Below are positions 56,169-63,910 of a stretch of 64,000 nucleotides of DNA, piece after piece (position 1 is the first letter of the stretch; every line of letters begins with the position of its first letter). The notes beneath the pieces are model-generated. The model was not told the origin of the DNA. It made no database searches and saw only the letters and a program-made list of their open reading frames with translations. The stretch comes from Olavius algarvensis Delta 4 endosymbiont (lineage in GTDB: Bacteria > Desulfobacterota > Desulfobacteria > Desulfobacterales > CAJINA01): NCBI GenBank assembly GCA_905176665.1, contig CAJINA010000282.1, forward strand, positions 47,048 to 111,047. Direction: 5' to 3'. The position numbers and the translations under genes are program-made.

Positions 56169-56197
56169 TAATTACATTCGTCAATCGTTTTTGTCAA
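56169..56197 (-). promoter_or_regulatory. Candidate promoter for the rpsF operon
   Basis: On the minus strand TTGACA (56197-56192) and TAATTA (56174-56169) have 17-base spacing, about 80 bp before rpsF. The downstream stretch is AT-rich. The -35 is perfect. Confidence 0.45.
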
Positions 56198-56369
56198 GCA
56201 GTATGTCGGAATCTTTTCAAAAAAGTGTCAGCCGGCCACCTGTGATCCAACTGATTGAATTTGAAAGATTTATTATAAGTTTAAGACGGCCGGGATGGTG
56301 CCCGCCAGCCCGGACCGTATGCCTCTGACCACCACTTGAAATCTCAGCTCTCCGCTCTGGGGACGGTCG

Positions 56370-56398
56370 TTGACTCGTATTTATAAGCATGTTATTTT
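56370..56398 (+). promoter_or_regulatory. Candidate promoter for the binding-protein/kinase genes
   Basis: TTGACT (56370-56375), 17 bases, TATTTT (56393-56398), about 90 bp before the start at 56489. Confidence 0.45.
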
Positions 56399-56488
56399 TC
56401 AAGGCATTGTACGTTTTAGATTCATAGAGTGCACCGGTTGGGGTTCAATGCGAGAACTGAAATTTACGGTTACAGGAGAGGCAATTAC

Positions 56489-58108
56489 ATGAAATCCGGT
56501 CAAAAAAGGATAGTCATTGCGGCAGGGGTCCTCCTTTTGGGATGGGTGACGACGGCCGCCATTGGCCAGGCGGCTTCCGAACGCAGGGTGCTGCGTTTCG
56601 GAGTGCATGTCAGTGAAATGGGTAAGCTGGATCCCCATTTTGCCGCCGGCGCCCAGGATCGGGCCTGCGCGGATATGGTCTTTAACGGGTTGCTGCGGTA
56701 TCAGCCCGGCAATGCGCCCAAGATCGAACCGGATCTGGCCGCCGACATCCCTGAATTTGAAATGGTCGGGGGGAAGCAAGTCTGGACGGTGAACCTGCGC
56801 AAGGGGGTCATGTTCCACGTCGGTCCGGATATGCCGGCTTATGAGCTGACGGCCGATGACGTGGTTTACTCACTGCAAAAATCCGCCAACCGTGAAACCT
56901 GCGCCTATGCCGGCGAGTATGCCGGTATGCAGGTTGAAAAAACCGGGACATATTCTATCCGAATCACCCTGGCCAAACCGCTGTCACCCATTCTCTTTCT
57001 GCCTAAGATTACCGACTACGCGGGTGGCTTCATTGTCAGCAAAAGAGCCCTTGAAACCATGGGCTACGATAAATTCAAACAGCATCCCATCGGCACCGGA
57101 CCTTTCCGGTTTAAGAAATATATCCCTGGTGAAAAGCTTGTTCTCGAAGCCAACGACCGGTATTTCCGGGGGAGACCCAACCTGGCAGGCATTGAAATCC
57201 ATTTTTTACCCGATATTGCCGGTCGTGAGGCGGCCATGCTGGCCGGTGATTTGGATGTCGCCATTGGCTACGGCGATAAAGGCTGGGTGGAAAAGGCCTC
57301 AAAGTTTGCGGGCATGGTATATGAAACCCACGGTGTGGGAGGGGTCATTACCGCATACCTGAATACCGCCTTCAGTCCCCTGAACGATGTCCGTGTTCGC
57401 CGGGCCATCGCCTACGCCATGAACAAAGAGGGTTTTTTAAACAAAACAGCCCGGATATATGTCGGGGCTGTTTATTCGCCCGTCCCGAATCAATTTTTAC
57501 CCGGAGGAATCAGCAAGCCAGACGCTGAAAAGCTCGGGCTGGCATATGCCCCTGACCTCAAAAAGGCCAGGCAGTTCCTCGCCGAGGCCGGCTATCCGGA
57601 AGGGTTTACCTTAGAGCTTGTATCCTCGGAGAAAAGAATTTATCGCCGTACCTATGAAACCATCCGTGATCAGTTAGCCCGGATTGGCATCACCTGTAAC
57701 ATCACCATCAAGAAACACGGCGCCATGCATAAAGCGATCAGGCAAGAATCCCTACCCATCGTTGCCTATATAGCCTGGCGGCCGAATGCGGATGCATACC
57801 TTACAAGGTTTTTCCACTCCGATTCCATTGTGATGACAGGCGTCAAGCCGGATACCAATTTTTCCCGATACAAAAGCATAGACAAACTGATCGAAGCTGC
57901 CCGGCTTGAAATCAACCCGGAAAAGCAGGTCAACCTATGGATTCAAGCCCAGATCCGGCTGCTTGCCGATATGGCCGCCTATCCAGTGATGTTTGCCAAA
58001 CAGGGTTACCTGCGCACAAAGAACGTTCAATACGGTCACCCCCTGGTCTCGACGATGGCTTTGTATCCCCAGTTTACCGAAAAAACCTGGATAAATCCGG
58101 ACCCTTGA
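56489..58108 (+). CDS. Family 5 (peptide/nickel-type) extracellular substrate-binding protein
   Basis: A 539-residue SBP_bac_5 protein. The ATG at 56489 follows AGGAGAG and starts a signal peptide (to about residue 30, ending GQAAS). The mature part shows LDPHFAAGAQDRACADMVFNGL, LRKGVMFHVG and LTADDVVYSLQKS, then the lower-lobe NDVRVRRAIAYAMNKEGF (family motif) and LKKARQFLAEAGYPEGF. It would bind a peptide, nickel chelate or similar ligand in the periplasm. No ABC permease or ATPase gene is nearby; instead a sensor kinase follows after 37 bp, suggesting a sensing role. Confidence 0.88.
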   Translation: MKSGQKRIVIAAGVLLLGWVTTAAIGQAASERRVLRFGVHVSEMGKLDPHFAAGAQDRACADMVFNGLLRYQPGNAPKIEPDLAADIPEFEMVGGKQVWTVNLRKGVMFHVGPDMPAYELTADDVVYSLQKSANRETCAYAGEYAGMQVEKTGTYSIRITLAKPLSPILFLPKITDYAGGFIVSKRALETMGYDKFKQHPIGTGPFRFKKYIPGEKLVLEANDRYFRGRPNLAGIEIHFLPDIAGREAAMLAGDLDVAIGYGDKGWVEKASKFAGMVYETHGVGGVITAYLNTAFSPLNDVRVRRAIAYAMNKEGFLNKTARIYVGAVYSPVPNQFLPGGISKPDAEKLGLAYAPDLKKARQFLAEAGYPEGFTLELVSSEKRIYRRTYETIRDQLARIGITCNITIKKHGAMHKAIRQESLPIVAYIAWRPNADAYLTRFFHSDSIVMTGVKPDTNFSRYKSIDKLIEAARLEINPEKQVNLWIQAQIRLLADMAAYPVMFAKQGYLRTKNVQYGHPLVSTMALYPQFTEKTWINPDP

Positions 58109-58145
58109 TGCGCCTTCGCAGCCGGCAGCGTGTAAAGGACGATTG

Positions 58146-60566
58146 ATGAATATCTACACCAAGATTCTGTTTACCACGCTACCGCTGGTGTTTTTCATCC
58201 TGTTTGCAGCCGTCGGCACAACCTACCATTTTGCCCGCATGGCCCTGACCGACCTGGCCGAAACCTGGCTGCAGACACGGCTTTCCGAAGCAGTCCGTAT
58301 TGTGGCCGCCCAGGAAGAAATCCTGCACAAGTACGGCCTTGAGGAAATTCCTGCCAGCAATGCCAAGGCCAAGCTGGATGCCGGCACCGCCCTGGCGGCC
58401 ATCGAGGTGGGTGCGCAGGGGTATATTTTCGCGGTCAGTGCCAACGGTACCGTGGCCTATCATCCTGATTCCGCACTGCAAGGCCAGAATGTGCGTGCCC
58501 AGGCCTGGTTCGCTAAATTGAAAAGCGGACAAGGCCGCCTGACATATGTGACCCCGGACGGGAGGCGGCACCTGGCCCGCTACGACTATTTCGAACCTTG
58601 GCAGTGGTATATCATCGCCACGGATCCGGAGGCCGAAGTCTACGGCGTTGCCAACCGTATGCGGCCATATGTCATCTACCTGGGTATTTTCGGCGCCGTT
58701 GTATTGGCCCTGGCATTGATGCTGCTCACCCGGCGCCTCACACAGCCGCTGCGCGAATTGACGAATGGTGCGGACAGTATCGGCAAGGGTGATCTTGAGA
58801 CCAGGATTGCCGTGACGACCCACGACGAGTTCGGTCAACTGTCTGCGGTGTTCAACCGCATGAGCGGTCAGCTGCAGGAGACGCTCACCACCCTGCAGCG
58901 CCGCGAGGAGCACTTTCGGTCTATTATCGAAAACGCTTCCGACATCATTGCCATCCTCGATGCGCAAGGCCTGATTCTCTACGCCAGCCCCTCGGTGGAA
59001 AGGGTGCTGGGGTATCAGCCGGCCGTCCTGGTGGGCACCGATGTGCGTGACTATCTACATCCGGAAGGCCAGGCTCCCCTGACCGGCCGTATTGAATGGC
59101 TGCAGTCCACCGGAACGGCAATTCCGGGACAGTTCCGGTTTCGCCATTCCGACGGCTCCTGGCGAACCTTTGAGGGCGTCCGTGACAACCTGCTGGACCA
59201 CCCGGCTGTTGAAGGTCTGGTCATCAATGCCCGCGATATCACCAAGCGCAAAGAGGCTGAAGACGCCTTGCAAAAGTCACATCAGGAACTGGAAAAAAGG
59301 GTGCTGCAACGCACCGAGGAGCTGACCCTGGCGAATCGGCGTCTTCGCAATGAGATTGAGGAAAGAACCTATGTCGAGGAGGCCCTGCGCAACAGCGAAC
59401 AGCGCCTGCGCGCCATTCTCCGGGCCTCTCCGGTTGGGATCGGACTGGTCATCGACCGTCACATGAGTTGGTGCAATGAGGCCCTGCTCCGCATTATGGA
59501 TTACGCTAAAGAGGATGTCATTGGCATTGATTCGGCCAAGCTGTATCCTGATCCAGATGAATACAAGCGGGTGGGGGCGGCCCTGTATGAGGGTGCCTCC
59601 CGATCCGAAATCGGCCAGGTGGATACCCATATGCTTCGCGGTGATGGTACGGTTATCGATTGCAGCATCCGTTCCTGCCCTTTGAATCCAGAGGATCCGT
59701 CGATGGGCCAGATCATTGCCGTTACCGATATCACTGAACGCAAACGCACCCAGGACATGCTGATGCAGACGGAAAAAATGGTTTCCGTGGGCGGCCTGGC
59801 GGCCGGCATGGCCCATGAAATCAACAATCCTCTGGCCGGCATACTCCAAAATACCCAGGTCCTGTCCCGGCGGATGAAGGCCGACCTGCCGGCCAACACC
59901 AAAGCGGCCGCAGAATGCGGGTTGTCCATGGACGGCATTGAGAAGTACATGGCTCTCCGGGGTCTATTTTCTACCATCGATACGGTTGTCGAAGCTGGCC
60001 GGCGGGCGGCCAAGATCGTTGAAAACATGCTCTCCTTCAGCCGTAAGAGCGAGTCCAAATTCGGCTATCATGGGCTGGATCGCCTGCTTGATAAAACCGT
60101 CGAACTGGCCGAAAACGACTATGACCTGAAGACCCGCTTTGATTTTCGTAAAATTGAAATTGTCCGCGAATACACCCCGGATACGCCGGTGGTGCAATGT
60201 GAAAGCAGCAAATTACAACAGGTTTTTTTAAACATTCTGCGCAACAGTTCCCAGGCCATGACTGAAGGGGATTCCACTGTTAGGTCGGATTCTCCACGGT
60301 TCGTCCTACGTGTCCGGCCCGAGGGTGAGTTGGTCCGGGTGGAAATAGAGGACAACGGGCCGGGCATGCCCGAGGAGGTCCGCAAACGGGTGTTTGAACC
60401 CTTTTTCACAACCAAGAACGTCGGTGTCGGCACTGGACTGGGCCTGTCGGTGTCCTATTTTATCATTACTGAAAATCACCGGGGGACCATGGAAGTGAAG
60501 TCATCACCGGGCAAAGGCGCCTGTTTCATTATTCGTATCCCCGTGCGCAGAGAACAAGCCGCCTGA
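58146..60566 (+). CDS. Membrane sensor histidine kinase (Cache-HAMP-PAS-PAS-HisKA-HATPase)
   Basis: An 806-residue sensor kinase. Helix 1 is at about 8-28, and a periplasmic Cache-like domain (about 30-172) contains GAQGYIFAVSANGTVAYHP. Helix 2 is about 175-197, followed by HAMP (about 197-250), PAS 1 (about 256-370), PAS 2 (about 420-540), HisKA with His557 in GMAHEINNPLAG, and an ATPase domain (N box ILRNSSQAM, G1 DNGPGMPEE, G2 GTGLGLSVSY). A coiled coil links the PAS domains (about 370-415). It has no receiver domain and no response regulator gene adjoins. ATG 58146 is preferred to TTG 58143. The binding-protein gene upstream suggests it reports ligand. Confidence 0.92.
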   Translation: MNIYTKILFTTLPLVFFILFAAVGTTYHFARMALTDLAETWLQTRLSEAVRIVAAQEEILHKYGLEEIPASNAKAKLDAGTALAAIEVGAQGYIFAVSANGTVAYHPDSALQGQNVRAQAWFAKLKSGQGRLTYVTPDGRRHLARYDYFEPWQWYIIATDPEAEVYGVANRMRPYVIYLGIFGAVVLALALMLLTRRLTQPLRELTNGADSIGKGDLETRIAVTTHDEFGQLSAVFNRMSGQLQETLTTLQRREEHFRSIIENASDIIAILDAQGLILYASPSVERVLGYQPAVLVGTDVRDYLHPEGQAPLTGRIEWLQSTGTAIPGQFRFRHSDGSWRTFEGVRDNLLDHPAVEGLVINARDITKRKEAEDALQKSHQELEKRVLQRTEELTLANRRLRNEIEERTYVEEALRNSEQRLRAILRASPVGIGLVIDRHMSWCNEALLRIMDYAKEDVIGIDSAKLYPDPDEYKRVGAALYEGASRSEIGQVDTHMLRGDGTVIDCSIRSCPLNPEDPSMGQIIAVTDITERKRTQDMLMQTEKMVSVGGLAAGMAHEINNPLAGILQNTQVLSRRMKADLPANTKAAAECGLSMDGIEKYMALRGLFSTIDTVVEAGRRAAKIVENMLSFSRKSESKFGYHGLDRLLDKTVELAENDYDLKTRFDFRKIEIVREYTPDTPVVQCESSKLQQVFLNILRNSSQAMTEGDSTVRSDSPRFVLRVRPEGELVRVEIEDNGPGMPEEVRKRVFEPFFTTKNVGVGTGLGLSVSYFIITENHRGTMEVKSSPGKGACFIIRIPVRREQAA

Positions 60567-60615
60567 GAGCCGGCGGATATTTACGGCTACTATCCGGAAA
60601 AAAGACCCACACATA

Positions 60616-60960
60616 ATGGAAATCAACCAGAAAAAAGAACTAAAGGCCAAGATTGAGGACCGGCTGGGGCAGTTGAAAGCGGATATCAAAGCTTACAAGG
60701 CCCTGGTCAAACCGATTGCGCCGGATAACGCCATTGGTCGCTTGACCCGCATGGAGGCCATCAACAGCAAAAGCATCAACGAAGCCGCCCTGGCCAAAGC
60801 GCGGGAGACCTTGGTCAGACTGGAACGCACCCTGGCCAAGATCGATGATCCCGACTTCGGCCTGTGCCGGGAATGCGACGAGCCGATTCCCCCCGCCAGA
60901 CTGATGATCCTGCCGGAGACCGATCTTTGTGTGCAGTGTGCCGCCAGCCTGAACGGATAG
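60616..60960 (+). CDS. DksA/TraR-family zinc-finger protein
   Basis: A 114-residue DksA/TraR protein. A charged coiled-coil helix region (about 1-80, with PDNAIGRLTRMEAI) precedes a C4-type zinc finger: CREC and CVQC in LCRECDEPIPPARLMILPET. DksA binds RNA polymerase through its secondary channel and adjusts transcription with ppGpp. The coiled-coil-tip acidic pair of true DksA is not clear, so it may be a TraR/YbiI-like relative. It is 49 bp after the kinase gene. Confidence 0.85.
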   Translation: MEINQKKELKAKIEDRLGQLKADIKAYKALVKPIAPDNAIGRLTRMEAINSKSINEAALAKARETLVRLERTLAKIDDPDFGLCRECDEPIPPARLMILPETDLCVQCAASLNG

Positions 60961-61024
60961 CAAGCCCGCTGTCCGATCTACCTTAACAGCTCAATTATCG
61001 GGATTGTTAAAAGTTTAGGCCCAG

Positions 61025-61122
61025 TATCGGTATCGAGATCGAAATCGCTATCGAAATCGAGACCCGCCCGACGTTTCCGAAGCCGATTTCGATCCCGATC
61101 CCGATCCCGATAGCGATTTCGA
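61025..61122. repeat. Facing arrays of CGATNN hexamer repeats
   Basis: Left arm (61025-61060) of ATCGAGATCGAAATCGCTAT-type units and right arm (61083-61122) of CGATCC and CGATTT units that are partly complementary, around a GC-rich centre. The arms could form a long hairpin between the convergent dksA-like and oxidoreductase genes. No T-run is present. The whole 60961-61201 gap contains nothing else recognisable. Confidence 0.6.
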
Positions 61123-61201
61123 GTCAGGTTGAAACCCGAAAGTCGAGTTATTAAGCCTGCTGTGAAATCTATTATAAGTACAACTGGAAGGTGCGGGCAG
61201 G

Positions 61202-62146
61202 TCAATCGATAGTAACGACGATTTTACCGCGCGTATGCTTGGTTTCTTGCTGCGCGTGCGCTTCTTTAATCTTATCCAGGGGAAATACATCTTGAACAAT
61301 GGGTCGCAGCTGTCCGGCCGCTACCCAATCCCGGATGAGCGCTAAATCAACATGGCGGGCTTTAACCACGACCTGCCTGGCTTTTTGGCGTCCAAACAAA
61401 CGGGTTACCCACTGGCTGATGAAAACATGGGATTTTACCACGGTCGAAACCCAGGTACCGGTGCGTGTCAGGACCGGCTTGATCCGCTTGAAAGGTTGAT
61501 TCCCGAAGACGTCGAAGAAGATATCGAACCGTTGCTCGCCGGCAGCCACATCCGCGTCGTGGTAGTCGATACAGGTATCCGCCCCCAGCTCGGTAAGGAA
61601 GTCATGGTTCACGGCACTGCTGATGGCCGTAACCCTGGTACCGAATAGTTTGGCTATCTGCACCGCCATGGCGCCGACCCCGCCGGAAGCGCCGTTGATC
61701 CCCACGTGATCTCCATCTTTGATGTTCGCTTCATCGCGCAGGGCCTGCAGGGAAGTCGAGGCCGTCAACGGTATGGCCGCGGCCTTTTCAAAAGAGAGGG
61801 CGTCCGGCATGTCGGCCAGATTATCTGTTCCGACGGCAACATACTCCGCACAGGTGCGGCCCTGCCAGCAATCCAACATGCCGAAAACCGTTTGTCCTTG
61901 CTCGTAGCCAGTGACTGTGTTACCGATTGCGGCGACCTCGCCGGCGAAATCATACCCCAGCTGCAGGGGAAACTGTTTGCCGGTAAAAATTTGAAAGCGC
62001 CCCTTGCGTACAAAGGTGTCCTTGGGATTGACGGCTGCTGCGCGGACCCTTACCAGGACCTCGTCCGCACTGATCGCAGGTTTCTCGATGTCAGCAATTT
62101 CAAGAACTTCGGTCCCGCCAAATTGGTTGAAGATTACCGCACGCAT
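61202..62146 (-). CDS. Zinc-independent alcohol dehydrogenase/quinone oxidoreductase (MDR family)
   Basis: A 314-residue medium-chain dehydrogenase: MRAVIFNQFGGTEVLEI, VNPKDTFVRKG, LGYDFAGEVAAIG, then the NADPH motif NGASGGVGAMAVQIAKLFGT (AxxGGVG type). The catalytic zinc ligands of true alcohol dehydrogenases are absent, so it is a quinone-oxidoreductase-type enzyme. GGAGGG precedes the ATG at 62146. It is the last gene before the attC-type sites and is not itself flanked by one on its far side. Confidence 0.9.
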   Translation of the reverse strand: MRAVIFNQFGGTEVLEIADIEKPAISADEVLVRVRAAAVNPKDTFVRKGRFQIFTGKQFPLQLGYDFAGEVAAIGNTVTGYEQGQTVFGMLDCWQGRTCAEYVAVGTDNLADMPDALSFEKAAAIPLTASTSLQALRDEANIKDGDHVGINGASGGVGAMAVQIAKLFGTRVTAISSAVNHDFLTELGADTCIDYHDADVAAGEQRFDIFFDVFGNQPFKRIKPVLTRTGTWVSTVVKSHVFISQWVTRLFGRQKARQVVVKARHVDLALIRDWVAAGQLRPIVQDVFPLDKIKEAHAQQETKHTRGKIVVTID

Positions 62147-62197
62147 TTGATTTGCCCTCCGATATATTCACCAATTTTGCGCCCAAAGCCAAGGTTG

Positions 62198-62259
62198 GGC
62201 CAACGTTTGAGCGCAGACGCGCGCGGGTTGTGTGCGTCTGCTCCCGAGACTCGTTGGGT
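62198..62259 (-). other. attC-like recombination site 1
   Basis: About 62 bp. On the minus strand it begins with ACCCAAC (perfect RYYYAAC) and ends with GTTGGCC. Inner arms GCAGACGC and GCGTCTGC pair strongly, and the outer CCAACG/CGTTGG pair closes the hairpin. It lies 7 bp past the stop of the zinc-ribbon gene. This fits a cassette attC, read from bottom-strand folding. Confidence 0.7.
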
Positions 62260-62266
62260 GGGACGC

Positions 62267-62812
62267 TTATTTCAGTGGGAAATTTTGCTGCACATTCACA
62301 ACCGTATCTTGTAACTCTGGATTTAAAATAAAGAACCGATACTGAAACATTCTTAAAACGGTCATGAAATCCTTCCACTCTGACATAAAACTCTCAGGTC
62401 CAGTTACGATTTCGAACCCCTCTTCTAAACTTGCACTGATATAATCAGGTATGCTCTTGTTCGCTAATTCCGAGTTTAGAAATGCAATGATATTTTTGAA
62501 TTCACCTTCATCAAGCCAAGCACCCTGGCATTTAGGGCAATAGTCTATTTCAACATTTGTTTTATCATAGTCAATTTGGACCATATCAAGTTCGCATTTA
62601 GGACACTGGATAGGTTTCTGTGAGAAAATAAATTTGTCCGCATTCTTCCAAATTTCAAAATCCATCCAGTTCAGATCTGGCTCAGTTTTATCCTTTGCCG
62701 CTCTTAGCTCATCTTGTTCGAACCATATTCCTGAACAGTTCGAGCACTTGTCAATTTCAACGTCCTCAATTTTTTGGATCTCCATCGGGGCACTGCATTT
62801 TGGGCAATTCAT
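62267..62812 (-). CDS. Two-zinc-ribbon (zf-TFIIB-like) protein, cassette-borne
   Basis: A 181-residue protein with two TFIIB-type zinc ribbons: Cys3, Cys6, Cys23, Cys26 and Cys70, Cys73, Cys92, Cys95. The first is followed by CSGIWFEQDEL and the second by CQGAWLDEGEF, the usual zf-TFIIB pattern. A C-terminal part (about 110-181) has no known motif. Function is unknown. The gene is AT-rich compared with the host and sits between two attC-like sites, as expected of an integron cassette. Confidence 0.7.
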   Translation of the reverse strand: MNCPKCSAPMEIQKIEDVEIDKCSNCSGIWFEQDELRAAKDKTEPDLNWMDFEIWKNADKFIFSQKPIQCPKCELDMVQIDYDKTNVEIDYCPKCQGAWLDEGEFKNIIAFLNSELANKSIPDYISASLEEGFEIVTGPESFMSEWKDFMTVLRMFQYRFFILNPELQDTVVNVQQNFPLK

Positions 62813-62851
62813 TTAAAATTCCTCCTTAATAGGACTGCATTGATTTTTACT

Positions 62852-62911
62852 ACACAACGCGACTCATCAGCCGCACGGCTTTTGGTGTCGGCTGTTTTAA
62901 CCTTGTTGTAA
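62852..62911 (-). other. attC-like recombination site 2
   Basis: About 60 bp. On the minus strand it begins TTACAAC and ends GTTGTGT. Inner arms CAGCCG and CGGCTG pair around a short loop, and the outer ACAAC/GTTGT closes it. It begins 1 bp past the stop of the secreted protein gene at 62913. Structure and spacing match site 1. Confidence 0.65.
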
Positions 62912-62912
62912 A

Positions 62913-63599
62913 TCACTGCTCTATTTGTTGTGGACTTGAAATATTTTTCTGACATAAATCAATTTCCTGACTTATAATTCTCTTTAAGATTTCATTTTCA
63001 ATAGGTTCACGCTGCAGTTTCTTGAATTGAATCAGGGCCGCTTCAAAATTTCCAAGCTGTCTTTCAAGCTCACCCATCATGATGCAGGCAGTCAGCCAAT
63101 CCTCACCTTTATCTTCAGTATTTTTTACAAAGGCGATATTTTCTTTAAGGGCCAGGGATAGATAGGATTTGTATTGTTCTTTATCCCTATTCTCGACTTG
63201 CCAGGACGCTTGGATATAGCGATATGCGATTTCGTTAGCTGGCGCTTTGTCAAATTCTTTAACTTTCGCTAACAGGAAATATGACGGATGACCACCAACA
63301 TATTGTTTGTATGCATCTGATGTCACAAAAGAACGGTATTTCTTTATTTCTGCCTTACTAAATTCTTTCTTGAAAAGAGGGAAACCACATTGCGGGCATG
63401 TTGGCAGCAGCCAAGGGGCCGGTGTGGGGCCTAATGGTTTCATGTCGAGACGCATTCCAAAACTGGTGCCTGAATAATTAATGGGAGCTTTAAACTGGTG
63501 GTTATCTATTGGGCAGACAAAGTCTTCTTCCCCTAAAGTCATAGCATAAGAAACAGTAGGTATGAGTAGTAACACTATAGTAAAAAGTAGTTTCTTCAT
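62913..63599 (-). CDS. Secreted DUF2225-like zinc-binding protein with TPR-like tail, cassette-borne
   Basis: A 228-residue protein with a clear signal peptide (LLFTIVLLLIPTVSYA). The mature part has FVCPIDNHQF (Cys29) and, after a proline-rich loop, LLPTCPQCGFPLF (Cys68 and Cys71), reminiscent of DUF2225. A helical C-terminal half, including LERQLGNFEAALIQFKKLQ, looks TPR-like. It probably works in the periplasm or outside. The role is not known. It is AT-rich, ends 1 bp from attC-like site 2, and lies in a cassette. Confidence 0.65.
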   Translation of the reverse strand: MKKLLFTIVLLLIPTVSYAMTLGEEDFVCPIDNHQFKAPINYSGTSFGMRLDMKPLGPTPAPWLLPTCPQCGFPLFKKEFSKAEIKKYRSFVTSDAYKQYVGGHPSYFLLAKVKEFDKAPANEIAYRYIQASWQVENRDKEQYKSYLSLALKENIAFVKNTEDKGEDWLTACIMMGELERQLGNFEAALIQFKKLQREPIENEILKRIISQEIDLCQKNISSPQQIEQ

Positions 63600-63624
63600 C
63601 CAAGCCTATCTTTAGATTTAAAAG

Positions 63625-63689
63625 GTACAACGGTTGAGCTGAGACGCGCGTGATTTTTGCGCGCCGGGTTCTGCAGCGATTTGTTATGG
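63625..63689 (-). other. attC-like recombination site 3
   Basis: About 65 bp. On the minus strand it begins CCATAAC and ends GTTGTAC. Its plus-strand left part, CAACGGTTGAGCTGAGACGC, resembles CAACGTTTGAGCGCAGACGC of site 1, with GCGCG arms around the loop. It lies 14 bp beyond the stop of the DUF1304 remnant at 63704. Confidence 0.65.
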
Positions 63690-63703
63690 CGGCACTTGCG
63701 CAT

Positions 63704-63910
63704 TTAGCTTGAGGCCACAACTAGCAATAAACCAACTATCCCTGGAACAGCTTGAATAAATAAAATTCTGCGGCTTACGGTTGCAGCGCCAAAAACACCG
63801 GCAACTACAACGCATAATAGAAAAAAGACTTTAAAACCGTAGCCTTCTGCTCCTTGAAACAAACCCCAAAGTAAGCCAGTCGCAATAAAACCATTGTATA
63901 TCTGAAAAAG
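63704..63910 (-). pseudogene. DUF1304-like membrane protein, truncated at its 5' end
   Basis: A 68-codon open frame without a start: IYNGFIATGLLWGL, then FFLLCVVVAGVFGAATVSRR and ILFIQAVPGIVGLLL. This fits the DUF1304 C-terminal two-thirds (usual family length about 115-120 residues). Upstream, the frame meets a stop (63911-63913) and the expected N-terminal 45 or so residues are missing, replaced by unrelated GC-richer sequence. The gene is probably cut by an insertion. It lies 14 bp from attC-like site 3. Confidence 0.65.

Larger units (their letters stand above)
56091..56488. other. Divergent promoter region between rpsF and the binding-protein gene
   Basis: This 398-bp gap carries the candidate minus-strand promoter for rpsF (56169-56197) and the plus-strand promoter for the binding protein (56370-56398). 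No further RNA gene or coding region is evident. Confidence 0.5.

Noticed and set aside
56217..56402. Minus-strand frame of 61 codons upstream of the binding-protein gene
   Set aside because: It overlaps the candidate promoter and shows no motif.
61025..61122. CRISPR array
   Set aside because: Units are 6 bases and continuous, with no unique spacers.
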